64,000 nt of DNA from Runella sp. SP2 (GTDB lineage: Bacteria > Bacteroidota > Bacteroidia > Cytophagales > Spirosomataceae): the NCBI RefSeq assembly GCF_003711225.1, contig NZ_CP031030.1:3348001-3412000 (forward strand). Reading direction: 5' to 3'. Below are positions 1-8,312 of this stretch, in pieces (the first letter of the stretch is position 1; each line of letters begins with the position of its first letter). The notes under the pieces are model-generated. The model was not told the origin of the DNA. It saw nothing but the letters and a program-made list of their open reading frames with translations, and searched no databases. Position numbers and translations under genes: made by a program.

Positions 1-1028
1 ACCAACGTAATAAAGCATGGAATCAGTAGGTATCGGTTGAAAACCACCTGCTTAATAATCGCATACAAGGTCGTTGAAATCAAGAGGGCTTCCGTAAAAA
101 GGAATAAGTAATTGTTGAATTCGAGCAAATGTGTGCGCGGCCACCACAATACAGCCAATACCTGTCCCACACTCAGAAATACTACACTCAGAAACACCCA
201 CTTCAGCTTAGGAAAGTGCAAAGGAACTTGGAGCAATGAGTACATAAATAGTGTATAAGTAGCAGGCATAAGCTGGTAAAAACCCGAATTGAGGACTTTG
301 GCCAACCACGGAATGTCACTAAAATAGGCTCCAATCAAACCCATAGAACCCAATACCGACAACGTAACTATGACTGTATGAAAGGCATACCAACGAAAAG
401 AAGTGTTGCGGATGTACAACGCCAAAATGATGTTGTAAAGCACCCTCAGCAACTGAATCCCGATTTCCATCCAAATCGGAGCCAAACTCGTTGATACCTG
501 ATCGATATACACTTGGTGGGTCATCAACGTAAGTTGTCCTACGACGCTCTCATCGGCCTGTAAACGAACATAGTACGTAAGTGTCTGATTTTTAGGAAGC
601 AACCCAAGTTTAAAAACGGGCAGTTGCCCTTGGTATTTTTTCTGAGCGTGCGGCGTAAGCATTCCCCCGTATTGGATTTGGGCGCTTCCGTTGGGTTGTG
701 GTACGTACAAATCCACGTGGTCTTTGAGGCCATCACTCCAAACCATGTACCAGTTATTGTGGTTTAGACGGCTCTGATTATCTATTTGAACCTTAAACCA
801 AAACACATCCTTAGAAAAAGCATACTGAAACGCAGACGCATTAACAGGCATAAATTTTTGCTTTTGAACCTCCGCAAAACCCATTTTTTGGGTAGGGTCG
901 CGAAACACGCCTGCAAATTGACTCAGGGGAAGTGACGACACACTGTCGTTAATTGTAATTGCCTTTTGTGCAAACAATTGTTGATAACCTATAAATATAA
1001 AGCAGACAACAATTAGTTTAAAGTTCAT
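1..1028 (-). CDS. 7TMR-DISM family membrane receptor, 3' end outside window
   Basis: An open frame runs without a stop from an ATG at 1028 to the left edge (342 codons seen). Residues 1-20 form a signal peptide (hydrophobic VVCFIFIG core, likely cleavage after LFA before Q). Residues of about 40-185 resemble the extracellular 7TMR-DISMED2 sensor domain, with motifs such as DVFWFKVQIDN and NWYMVWSDGLKDHVDLYVP. From about residue 188 hydrophobic helices follow one another (QLLRVLYNIILALY, FHTVIVTLSVLGSMGLIG, WVFLSVVFLSVGQVLAVL), as in the 7TM part of this family. The output domain lies outside the window; in Bacteroidota it is often a histidine kinase, LytTR, HTH or GGDEF domain. It is the next gene downstream of adhesin A on the same strand, but the hairpin at 1175-1214 probably separates the transcripts. 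The family call is firm; the ligand and output are unknown. Confidence 0.85.
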   Translation of the reverse strand, partial: MNFKLIVVCFIFIGYQQLFAQKAITINDSVSSLPLSQFAGVFRDPTQKMGFAEVQKQKFMPVNASAFQYAFSKDVFWFKVQIDNQSRLNHNNWYMVWSDGLKDHVDLYVPQPNGSAQIQYGGMLTPHAQKKYQGQLPVFKLGLLPKNQTLTYYVRLQADESVVGQLTLMTHQVYIDQVSTSLAPIWMEIGIQLLRVLYNIILALYIRNTSFRWYAFHTVIVTLSVLGSMGLIGAYFSDIPWLAKVLNSGFYQLMPATYTLFMYSLLQVPLHFPKLKWVFLSVVFLSVGQVLAVLWWPRTHLLEFNNYLFLFTEALLISTTLYAIIKQVVFNRYLLIPCFITL

Positions 1029-1174
1029 AACAGTCAAAATAGGGCAAATAGCGCATTCGGGTAAAATAGAGACACAAATAACGACAAAATTTATTTTTAA
1101 CCTAAAATTGTTTTTTTTGCCTTTTTGTTTTTTTCTTCTAAAAAGGTATATTTTTTACTTTTGTTTTCACAAGA

Positions 1175-1214
1175 AAGGGTTGCCTGAATGTAACAGCCAT
1201 TCAAGCAACCCCTT
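1175..1214 (-). terminator. Hairpin downstream of adhesin A
   Basis: On the minus strand AAGGGGTTGCTTGAATG pairs with CATTCAGGCAACCCTT around a 7-base loop, about 22 bases after the stop of adhesin A. The tail is only moderately T-rich, so this is a probable rather than a classic intrinsic terminator. Confidence 0.65.
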
Positions 1215-1236
1215 ATTTTACTCCGTTAAATATGAC

Positions 1237-4200
1237 TTACTGCTGCACCTTCACTACCTTCAAAGTAGCTTGTTGATCAGCCGTCGTCACCTTCAAGAAA
1301 TACATTCCCGTCGGCAACTCACTCACGCCAAATTCCTCTTGGTGCGTGTTGGTATCGGGAGTAAATTGACGGCGCAGCACCTCCCGACCCGCAGCATCCA
1401 TCAACGTACTTTGCACCACTTGCCCCTTGCTGTCTTGCACTTTTAAGCGCAGGATGTTGCTGACGGGGTTGGGTAGAACGGTGGCGAATGCGCCGTTATC
1501 GGTTATCGGTTGTCCGTTATCCGCCCCTTTGCCATTTGCCTCTTGCCCTTCGCCTCTTGCTCCTTGCCCACTTGCCACTTGCTCCGCTGTCCTCGCTGCT
1601 CCCACACCTACTCCATCTCTCGACTGGATTCTGAACCAATATTCTTGGTAGGCCAACACGTTGCCTTGTGGCTTGCGGGTCGAGGGATAAATACTGCCCC
1701 AGCCTTTTTGATCCCAATAACGAATGCCTAACTTGTACAAACCTTTGGGTAACCCTGCATCATATACGTTACCTCCCGCACCGTTGTCTTGATAAAAGCC
1801 GTAAGCAGGGTGGTTTTGTCCGTACAGCTCCGTCCAGCCTTCGCGGTTGGCATACATGAAATACGGTGCGTTGTTCTCGTGCGTATTGAACGAACGAATT
1901 ACTCCCATTTCGGGTGTCGCTAACATATCGAAGGTAAGCGAGCCGTCGGTGCTTAATCCACAGGCTTCTACGTTAATCGTCCAGTAGCGGGGTGCCATTT
2001 TGTTCGCGTTTTCAACGTAAAACAAGGTCGGATTCACTTGCGTGCTTTGCTCCAATTCGGGACCACCATCGCGCTTGATGAATTGACTTGTCCACAACGA
2101 CTTATCGTTGGCTGGTTTCACCGCCGATTTGCTTTCGCCGATATTGATCAACGTTACTACAAAAGCATTCCAGTAAACATCCTTACGAACACTTTCTGAA
2201 CTTTGACAACCGCCTTCAAAAAGGCACTTGGCCCAGTAGGTCTGCTTGGTCACATTGTTGAACGCTACTTCAAAACTTGGCGCAGTGACCCCCGTGTTCC
2301 AAAACGTCTGACTTCCTGCGGGACAATTCGCCGAAATCGTGACCGTTGTGCCCGTACACACAATCTCTTGCGAAACCGTAATCACGGGCGCGACTTGCGT
2401 TGGCGTTAGGGTAAACGTCACTACATTACTTTTTTCGCTCACACAACCATTTTCCGTCTGACAACGAGCGTAGTACGACGTCGTTTGACTGGGAACAGTG
2501 GCGGGTAAGCTTGGCAAAGCAACATTCGTAGTGGCGTTATACCAAACTGTACGCAAGCTTCCGCAAGTTGACTGTCCACTGAAACTGGCCGATGGGTTAC
2601 AACTGCTTGTCGATGACAACGAAACCATCGGCGCGGCTGGAATTACCACCAATTTTAACCGCATTACCCCCGACTCTGACTCCACACACGATGGCGTTCC
2701 GTCCGATTTGCGGCAGCGTACGCGGTAGTTGTGGAACTGATTGTCCACCAAGCCAACGGGCACTCCTGTACTATATTCTCCACCATCAACTGAGTAAAGA
2801 AGGATTTCACCAGCAGCACAATTGGCATTAAAAGTTAGGTTAGTATTGACCAAACTACACACTTCCTTCGTCTCGCCTACGGCAACCGTTACCCCGTCCA
2901 CCAACAGTGACACATTCTGAGGAACAGAAGAGCGGTAATTTATCGTCAACTCAATCGGCGAAGTGTAAGTACTTGGGCAACTCGCCTCGCAGGCCGCTTG
3001 GTAGCGGTGGGGTTGGTTATTGGACGGCTGGGAAACTGGTGCTGTCGCCGACCAGTCGCTCCATGCGCCACTGCCCACTTGTACTCGCCAAACGGGATTG
3101 CCCACCACACACAAACCCGAAACCGTAAACTGTAAACCATTAACAGGATTGGCATCAGTATCGCAAAAAGTTTGAGAGTTGCCTTCATTTAAGGTTTGTT
3201 GTAAAACTGAAAGTGTAATAGTTGGTTTCACCTGTACGACAACCACCCCGTTTGTTGAAGTTTGGGCTGCACAAACCCCATTTTGTACGACTGCTCTGTA
3301 ATACGTGTTTTGGGCAATGGAATTCGGCACAAACTCCGAAGTAGTATTCGCAATATCGACGGATGTACTAAAAGACGCATTGGCAGCCGATTGCCACTTT
3401 AGAATCGTCCCTACTTGTCCCACCAATCGAAGTTTCGTTGTTTTTGCCTCCACACACAATGTCGTTGAACCTTCGACTATTCCACCTACCGTCGTTGGGG
3501 TGACGGACACAGTGCCAGTTACAGCATCAGAAGTACAGCCAACCGCCGATGCGACCGTCAAGCTGTAAGCAATCGTGGTAGCGCCTGGGCTGACCGCCGC
3601 CGTCAAGGACGAGGTAAGTATTGGTGCATTTTGCACGGCATTGATACCAACGCCCGACAATGAATACGTAACAGGGGCATGAGCAGTGGTGGTATAAGGA
3701 AGCTCTAACGTCGAGTTAGTGGCACAAATGGCAGCGATAGGCACCGTTGAAATCGATGGTTTAGGATAGACGACCAAAACACCCTGGGCATAGGGACGGC
3801 AAGTGTTGTCGTTGGGAAGGGTGGACAGAATAGCATATACGTAGTAGGTTCCCGCAGGAAGGGTATTATTTGATAAAACGGCCGTTCGTTTGTCGTCTTG
3901 TAAATTAGCAAAATCTACACTCCCTATGCTCGTTCCACCCGTGTAAGGATCGTTGGTAGGAGAAGAAAAATAGACAAATTTGACCCCATAATCCACTCCT
4001 GCCACGTCAAATGACTCCATGCTTGACATATTTTTTGCACTCATGCTAAAGGGACTGTTGGCGCATATTAGCGTTTGCGGTAATTCCAACGTTGGTAAGA
4101 TGGGACAGCAATTGGTGATAAGGGTAAGCCTAGCTGGTAGCGTACCTGATGTAATACAATTCAAGTAATCAAATTCATACTTGATGTAGAATATGTTGGA

Positions 4201-6186
4201 AAACATATTCCCTTTGGGTATAGCGACAATCGCTGTATCATTCTTCTCCGAAAACGGCACGGGCACCGTTCCTCCCACACCGTAATCGGTCCCTCCGACT
4301 GAGTAACTAATTTTTGCTAAGGCCTCATCCTTCAATGTAACTTGTATACTTCCGTCATTGATGCAATCTGGTTCAACTATTCGAATACTTGCTTCTGGCC
4401 TACTTTTGAATTTTATTTGATTTATGATGGCTTCGGAAGCGCATCCATTCGCATTTTTAACGGTCAAGACAAAATCAAGTGTTTGTTTTAAACTCGTCAA
4501 TGTAGAGAACATTACTGTAATAGATGAAGCTGGTAGAGGAGCATCGGTGACAGTGACAATATTGTCTCCCGATATAGAATACGTAACTGGCGTTCCCGTC
4601 GTAGATGTGTATGGTATTTCAAACGAAGGGACACCATAGCATACCTCTGGAATCGTCCCTAGGGTGATTGATGGTCTAGGGGAATCTTTTATGGTAACGT
4701 TTACCTTGTCCGTCAAACAGCCCATTCTTTCTACCTGAATATCGGTATAAAGTCCTGAATTTAGTGACGATAAAATCACTTGCCCGTTCACATCTGCAGA
4801 TACAAGGAAAAAACCTGAACTTACGGTATTCTTTCTGTAACTCAAGGTATATTCAGCTCCCGCCACTAAATCGCCCAGTATTATACGTCCATCATTAGAA
4901 CAGCTACTTGGATCTATGGCCTTTACAGTCGGTGTTCGTGCCCAACTTTCTTGCCTTTCATACGCGCCTATATCTACTGAATCACCTACTTTTCGGGGGT
5001 TGTCCAGAATATCAGTCGTTTGATTATTTACGTCAGTACCAGCATTGATCAACGGAGAACAAAGCGAGAGCCGTAAACCATCATCAGCCGTTCGGTAAAT
5101 ATCATCCCCACCGTCGAGATCTTCACTATTAGCGAGAAGGGGATCTATCGCAAATAGATTATTAGCATCTTGGACAACAACTGGCTTACCTGAATAAAAA
5201 TCACTGGTTAATTGCAAAAGTGAATTTTCGATATACACAAATCCTCCTGTCGGAACTATTTTGACATCTATTCCTTCCGCAAAAGTGCTACCTCTTAGAC
5301 TGTTACGAAAAAAGATAGTATTTGTAATTTTGGAAGAATTGGTACTTTCATCAAAGAACACTCCACTCCCATCATTTTCTACTAAAACAACCCCTACCAT
5401 CGTCAATTTAGAAACATACACATAAAGCCCTCCGCCCTCGCGCGCCTTGTTCCCAACAAAAATTGCATTTTGAATCCGCATAGTAGATGCCATATCCATC
5501 ATCCCTCCACCTTGCGCGGCTATATTGTGTTCAAACACTACATTTGTGATGGTTGCATCTGACGACGCGGTGACAAACAAACCTCCCCCAGCATTACTTG
5601 CAGCATTTCCCTTAAAGATAATATTCCGAAGTACTGGAGCCGAGTTATAATTAAGCATTCCCCCACCTCTGCCTTGAAGGGCATTCCCTCCCGAGATTAC
5701 GAACCCATCAAGGCATGAGTTGTCCGCGGTCAAACCATTGTCCCAGTTGAGTACAACGTTTTGCGAGTTCTCGCTATTGTTAGAAATCACCAACGTTTCT
5801 CCCTTTCCAGTCACTACATCATCTCCCTTTAAGTCACCGCTCAAAACGGAGGGGTTAGCGACTATCACTGCCGTGGTACGTTCGGTGAGCGTTGTTTCAT
5901 TTCCTGAGAAACTTCCATATACTTTCACCCCTGGCTTCATCACAAACGACACCGTACGGTCAGTACCTGACGTAGGCTTGTAGGTACCTTTGGCTACCCA
6001 AACTTGGTCGCCGTTACCTGAGGCGTTCATCATTGCTTGTAAATCTGAACTGGCATTGGCCCAAGAAGAACCGTCGCCCGTACCCGAGGCCGTTGGTTTG
6101 ACAAACCGTTTTGTTTGGGCGTACGTACTGCCAATCAATAGTAGTAAAACGGCAATACTAGAAACAAATGATAGCGTTTTTTTCAT
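1237..6186 (-). CDS. Giant T9SS-secreted protein A: pectate-lyase-like beta-helix, PKD-like repeats, shared C-terminal module
   Basis: This 1649-residue surface or secreted protein has a clear signal peptide (MKK start, SIAVLLLLIG core, cut after STYA). An earlier in-frame ATG at 6369 is rejected because it would overlap the upstream regulator gene and read through the promoter. Residues of about 27-410 form a right-handed beta-helix of the choice-of-anchor Q type (GSSWANASSDLQAMM, then SPLINAGTD and VDIGAYE). PKD/Ig-like domains follow at about 505-600 and 810-980. From about residue 986 (DNA 3229) comes the 650-residue module shared by all seven giants. The C-terminus (VLPNPVSNILRL, GREVLRRQF, GVSELPTGMYFLKV) is a type A T9SS sorting domain, normally removed during surface attachment. 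Its module is closest by eye to that of B. The TPR-HTH gene 152 bp upstream is the likely regulator. An adhesin role is inferred. Confidence 0.95.
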   Translation of the reverse strand: MKKTLSFVSSIAVLLLLIGSTYAQTKRFVKPTASGTGDGSSWANASSDLQAMMNASGNGDQVWVAKGTYKPTSGTDRTVSFVMKPGVKVYGSFSGNETTLTERTTAVIVANPSVLSGDLKGDDVVTGKGETLVISNNSENSQNVVLNWDNGLTADNSCLDGFVISGGNALQGRGGGMLNYNSAPVLRNIIFKGNAASNAGGGLFVTASSDATITNVVFEHNIAAQGGGMMDMASTMRIQNAIFVGNKAREGGGLYVYVSKLTMVGVVLVENDGSGVFFDESTNSSKITNTIFFRNSLRGSTFAEGIDVKIVPTGGFVYIENSLLQLTSDFYSGKPVVVQDANNLFAIDPLLANSEDLDGGDDIYRTADDGLRLSLCSPLINAGTDVNNQTTDILDNPRKVGDSVDIGAYERQESWARTPTVKAIDPSSCSNDGRIILGDLVAGAEYTLSYRKNTVSSGFFLVSADVNGQVILSSLNSGLYTDIQVERMGCLTDKVNVTIKDSPRPSITLGTIPEVCYGVPSFEIPYTSTTGTPVTYSISGDNIVTVTDAPLPASSITVMFSTLTSLKQTLDFVLTVKNANGCASEAIINQIKFKSRPEASIRIVEPDCINDGSIQVTLKDEALAKISYSVGGTDYGVGGTVPVPFSEKNDTAIVAIPKGNMFSNIFYIKYEFDYLNCITSGTLPARLTLITNCCPILPTLELPQTLICANSPFSMSAKNMSSMESFDVAGVDYGVKFVYFSSPTNDPYTGGTSIGSVDFANLQDDKRTAVLSNNTLPAGTYYVYAILSTLPNDNTCRPYAQGVLVVYPKPSISTVPIAAICATNSTLELPYTTTAHAPVTYSLSGVGINAVQNAPILTSSLTAAVSPGATTIAYSLTVASAVGCTSDAVTGTVSVTPTTVGGIVEGSTTLCVEAKTTKLRLVGQVGTILKWQSAANASFSTSVDIANTTSEFVPNSIAQNTYYRAVVQNGVCAAQTSTNGVVVVQVKPTITLSVLQQTLNEGNSQTFCDTDANPVNGLQFTVSGLCVVGNPVWRVQVGSGAWSDWSATAPVSQPSNNQPHRYQAACEASCPSTYTSPIELTINYRSSVPQNVSLLVDGVTVAVGETKEVCSLVNTNLTFNANCAAGEILLYSVDGGEYSTGVPVGLVDNQFHNYRVRCRKSDGTPSCVESESGVMRLKLVVIPAAPMVSLSSTSSCNPSASFSGQSTCGSLRTVWYNATTNVALPSLPATVPSQTTSYYARCQTENGCVSEKSNVVTFTLTPTQVAPVITVSQEIVCTGTTVTISANCPAGSQTFWNTGVTAPSFEVAFNNVTKQTYWAKCLFEGGCQSSESVRKDVYWNAFVVTLINIGESKSAVKPANDKSLWTSQFIKRDGGPELEQSTQVNPTLFYVENANKMAPRYWTINVEACGLSTDGSLTFDMLATPEMGVIRSFNTHENNAPYFMYANREGWTELYGQNHPAYGFYQDNGAGGNVYDAGLPKGLYKLGIRYWDQKGWGSIYPSTRKPQGNVLAYQEYWFRIQSRDGVGVGAARTAEQVASGQGARGEGQEANGKGADNGQPITDNGAFATVLPNPVSNILRLKVQDSKGQVVQSTLMDAAGREVLRRQFTPDTNTHQEEFGVSELPTGMYFLKVTTADQQATLKVVKVQQ
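1492..1583 (-). repeat. Low-complexity linker repeat in A
   Basis: Two tracts encode the linker between the shared module and the T9SS signal: GTTATC/GGTTATC units (read as DNGQPITDNG) and GGCAAG-type units (read as ASGQGARGEGQEANGKG). The same GGCAAG units occur between genes at 47213-47289. Confidence 0.8.
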
Positions 6187-6274
6187 ACGAATAAGTTGGT
6201 TACAAAAAACAGTAGAGTTTTTTCGTGAGTGAGTGATTTTGTGGCACAAGGTTAGATTACTACCAATTTTTCCC

Positions 6275-6305
6275 CAAATTGGGAGCATCACAAAAACATC
6301 ACAAA
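6275..6305 (-). promoter_or_regulatory. Promoter of A with overlapping tandem operator-like repeat
   Basis: Read on the minus strand this is TTTG, 19 bases, then CCAATTTG, which matches the Bacteroidota -33/N19/-7 spacing but lacks the TA of the -7 box. Two copies of TTTGTGATG, 11 bases apart, cover the -33 element and the spacer. A corresponding element with identical spacing precedes adhesin F (54213-54243). Predicted transcription starts about 80 bases before the ATG. Confidence 0.5.
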
Positions 6306-6338
6306 GCATAACCAACTGTATTTCAGCGAAATACAATT

Positions 6339-8138
6339 TCAAGAAATCATATCTACAATATCTCCCCAAGTAGCATCTTCGGGGAGGTCAATTTTTTTTC
6401 TAAGTCGATACCACACATTACGAACTGCATTTACTGAAATTCCGAGCGAAAAAGCCATTTCTTTATTATCCAGTCGCAACTTGGCCAACGCCATGCACCG
6501 AACTTCGGCGGGAGAGATTCCAGGAATTTTTTCTCGCAATTGATGTAAAAAGCCTACATGAACTTTATCAAAAAGATTTTTGAAATTTTCCCACTGCTCA
6601 TCGGTGAGAAGCGTATTATTGCGCAATTGTTGAATACTGAACGAATCATCCGTCTTCGTATTTTCGGCCCGCAAAAGTTCAATCTGCCTGTTTTTGGCTA
6701 TGATTATATTGGTAAACTCTTCTAGCTTCATTTGAGCTATGATCAAGTCTCGTTTGGCTTTTTCTTGCTCGATTAGGTTTTGCCTTTCCACCTCCTGTCG
6801 CTGAATTTCAAGCTCTTTTTCCTTGACTTTTATCAGTAGCTTTTGCCGCAATATGAGCACAAATACGACCAGGCTCAGTAAAAGTACAATGACGATGGCC
6901 ACAATTCTACTGATTTGTTGCTGTCGAATATTTTCGACCAACCTCAATTCGGTATTTCTCCGACGTTCGGTTTCTAGCTGTAAATCAGCCTGAATTTGCA
7001 CATTTTTTCCTCTTCTCTCTTCGAGTACATCATCCCAAAAACGCGTCGAGTCCTTGTGTTGAAGCGCCAAGGGGAAATTACCCACAGAGGTATAATACCT
7101 ACTCAGTAGTTGATGGAGTTGGAATTTATCAAATTCATTCCCTTGTTTTCTAGTGGACTCTTGAGCCAACGTAACCAATGGCGCTAACTCCTTGATTTTT
7201 TTCTGTGTGAGGTAAATATCGGCCAGATTGATGGCAAAGCCGCACGTATTATCGAGCAATTGATGCTTACGTGTATCTTCTATCCCAATTTTATAGTAAT
7301 ATATTGCAGAATCCAATTGTCCAATGGCTTTATAAACATGGGCTTTTTTACCCACCAAAATACCTTTCCAGCCCAGCTTCGACGAGTCTTTGGCAAAAAA
7401 CTTTTGGTACATTTTAAGCCCTTTATTAAAGTAAAGCAGCGCATTTTGATAGCTTTTGGTTTTAAGGTAAGACGTACCTATCACATCCAACGTCAGGAAT
7501 TGATACGCAACCCCTAAATTGTATTTTTCTACTTCTTTTCCGTAATTGATGGCACTCGCAAAATCATCAAATTGGTAAAAAATCCTTGAAAGCCCCACGA
7601 AAAGCATCTCCCGACGGATAGGGCTAATGATGTGTTTTGTGGCCTCACTGTACTCTACTGATTTGTGCAAGTAATACAGCGCTAGCACATCTTTTTGGTA
7701 ATTCAAGGTCAAGTTAGCAGCGTACAAAAAAGCAAAACTCGCTTTAATCTCTTCAAATCCGAGACGCTCTGCTTCGTTGATGCACATTTTGTACCAATTT
7801 TCAAATTCACTGAGTGGTACTTTAGAGGTTCGCTGTAGGTAATCCATTTTTGAAATTTGCGCAATCAACACCCCTTTTTCATCCTTATGATGACGCGCAG
7901 CGAGTTCTTCTATTTTGTTTCTAAATAGTAACCCCTCTTTCGTTCCAAGGTGTTTAAATAATACAGGATGGATTAGTTCTATCACATCCCACCGCTTCGG
8001 ATAAGGATAACGGTACGCAGAATCATACGCCTGAATGTAAGCTTCGGGATGCCTCAAATCTTGTGCGTGACTTTCCAGCAAATGTATCCCACAAAGAACA
8101 ATAAAATAACAATAACGTACGAATTTACACTTTATCAT
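6339..8138 (-). CDS. TPR-membrane-HTH transcriptional regulator (one-component)
   Basis: This 599-residue protein has a signal peptide (residues 1-25, ending ESHA before Q), a periplasmic TPR-like helical region (about 30-385; e.g. ALLYFNKGLKMYQ, AIYYYKIGIED), one membrane helix (about 408-430, IVAIVIVLLLSLVVFVLIL), a charged coiled coil (about 431-490) and a cytoplasmic C-terminal helix-turn-helix (about 505-599) with ISPAEVRCMALAKLRLDNKEM and SLGISVNAVRNVWYRLRKK. The architecture implies direct signal transfer from periplasm to DNA without phosphorelay. The gene lies 152 bp upstream of adhesin A on the same strand, and its paralogue at 54353-56023 stands in the same position before adhesin F. 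Control of A is therefore inferred. The HTH is LuxR-like but belongs to the Bacteroidota TPR-associated group rather than the NarL family. Confidence 0.92.
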   Translation of the reverse strand: MIKCKFVRYCYFIVLCGIHLLESHAQDLRHPEAYIQAYDSAYRYPYPKRWDVIELIHPVLFKHLGTKEGLLFRNKIEELAARHHKDEKGVLIAQISKMDYLQRTSKVPLSEFENWYKMCINEAERLGFEEIKASFAFLYAANLTLNYQKDVLALYYLHKSVEYSEATKHIISPIRREMLFVGLSRIFYQFDDFASAINYGKEVEKYNLGVAYQFLTLDVIGTSYLKTKSYQNALLYFNKGLKMYQKFFAKDSSKLGWKGILVGKKAHVYKAIGQLDSAIYYYKIGIEDTRKHQLLDNTCGFAINLADIYLTQKKIKELAPLVTLAQESTRKQGNEFDKFQLHQLLSRYYTSVGNFPLALQHKDSTRFWDDVLEERRGKNVQIQADLQLETERRRNTELRLVENIRQQQISRIVAIVIVLLLSLVVFVLILRQKLLIKVKEKELEIQRQEVERQNLIEQEKAKRDLIIAQMKLEEFTNIIIAKNRQIELLRAENTKTDDSFSIQQLRNNTLLTDEQWENFKNLFDKVHVGFLHQLREKIPGISPAEVRCMALAKLRLDNKEMAFSLGISVNAVRNVWYRLRKKIDLPEDATWGDIVDMIS

Positions 8139-8251
8139 GCCTTGTCAACTTGTACAACTTCAAAAAAGTAACGCGATAGATACCTAGTTAAGAAAATTTT
8201 ATTGGGTATTTACTTCCCCAAAAATAGTAACTGTACACGTACTCCAAAAAC

Positions 8252-8286
8252 AAAAAAGCCCTGCTCATCAAAACGATAAGCAGGGC
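8252..8286 (-). terminator. Intrinsic terminator of B
   Basis: On the minus strand GCCCTGCTTATC pairs with GATGAGCAGGGC around a short loop and is followed directly by TTTTTT. It lies 26 bases after the stop of adhesin B and separates it from the regulator gene starting at 8138. Confidence 0.9.
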
Positions 8287-8312
8287 CTTATATCCTAACA
8301 ACGAAGCAAATT

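Noticed and set aside
6187-6369. N-terminal extension of A from an ATG at 6369
   Set aside because: It overlaps the end of the upstream regulator gene, contains the predicted promoter, and its translation is not protein-like; a perfect signal peptide starts at 6186.
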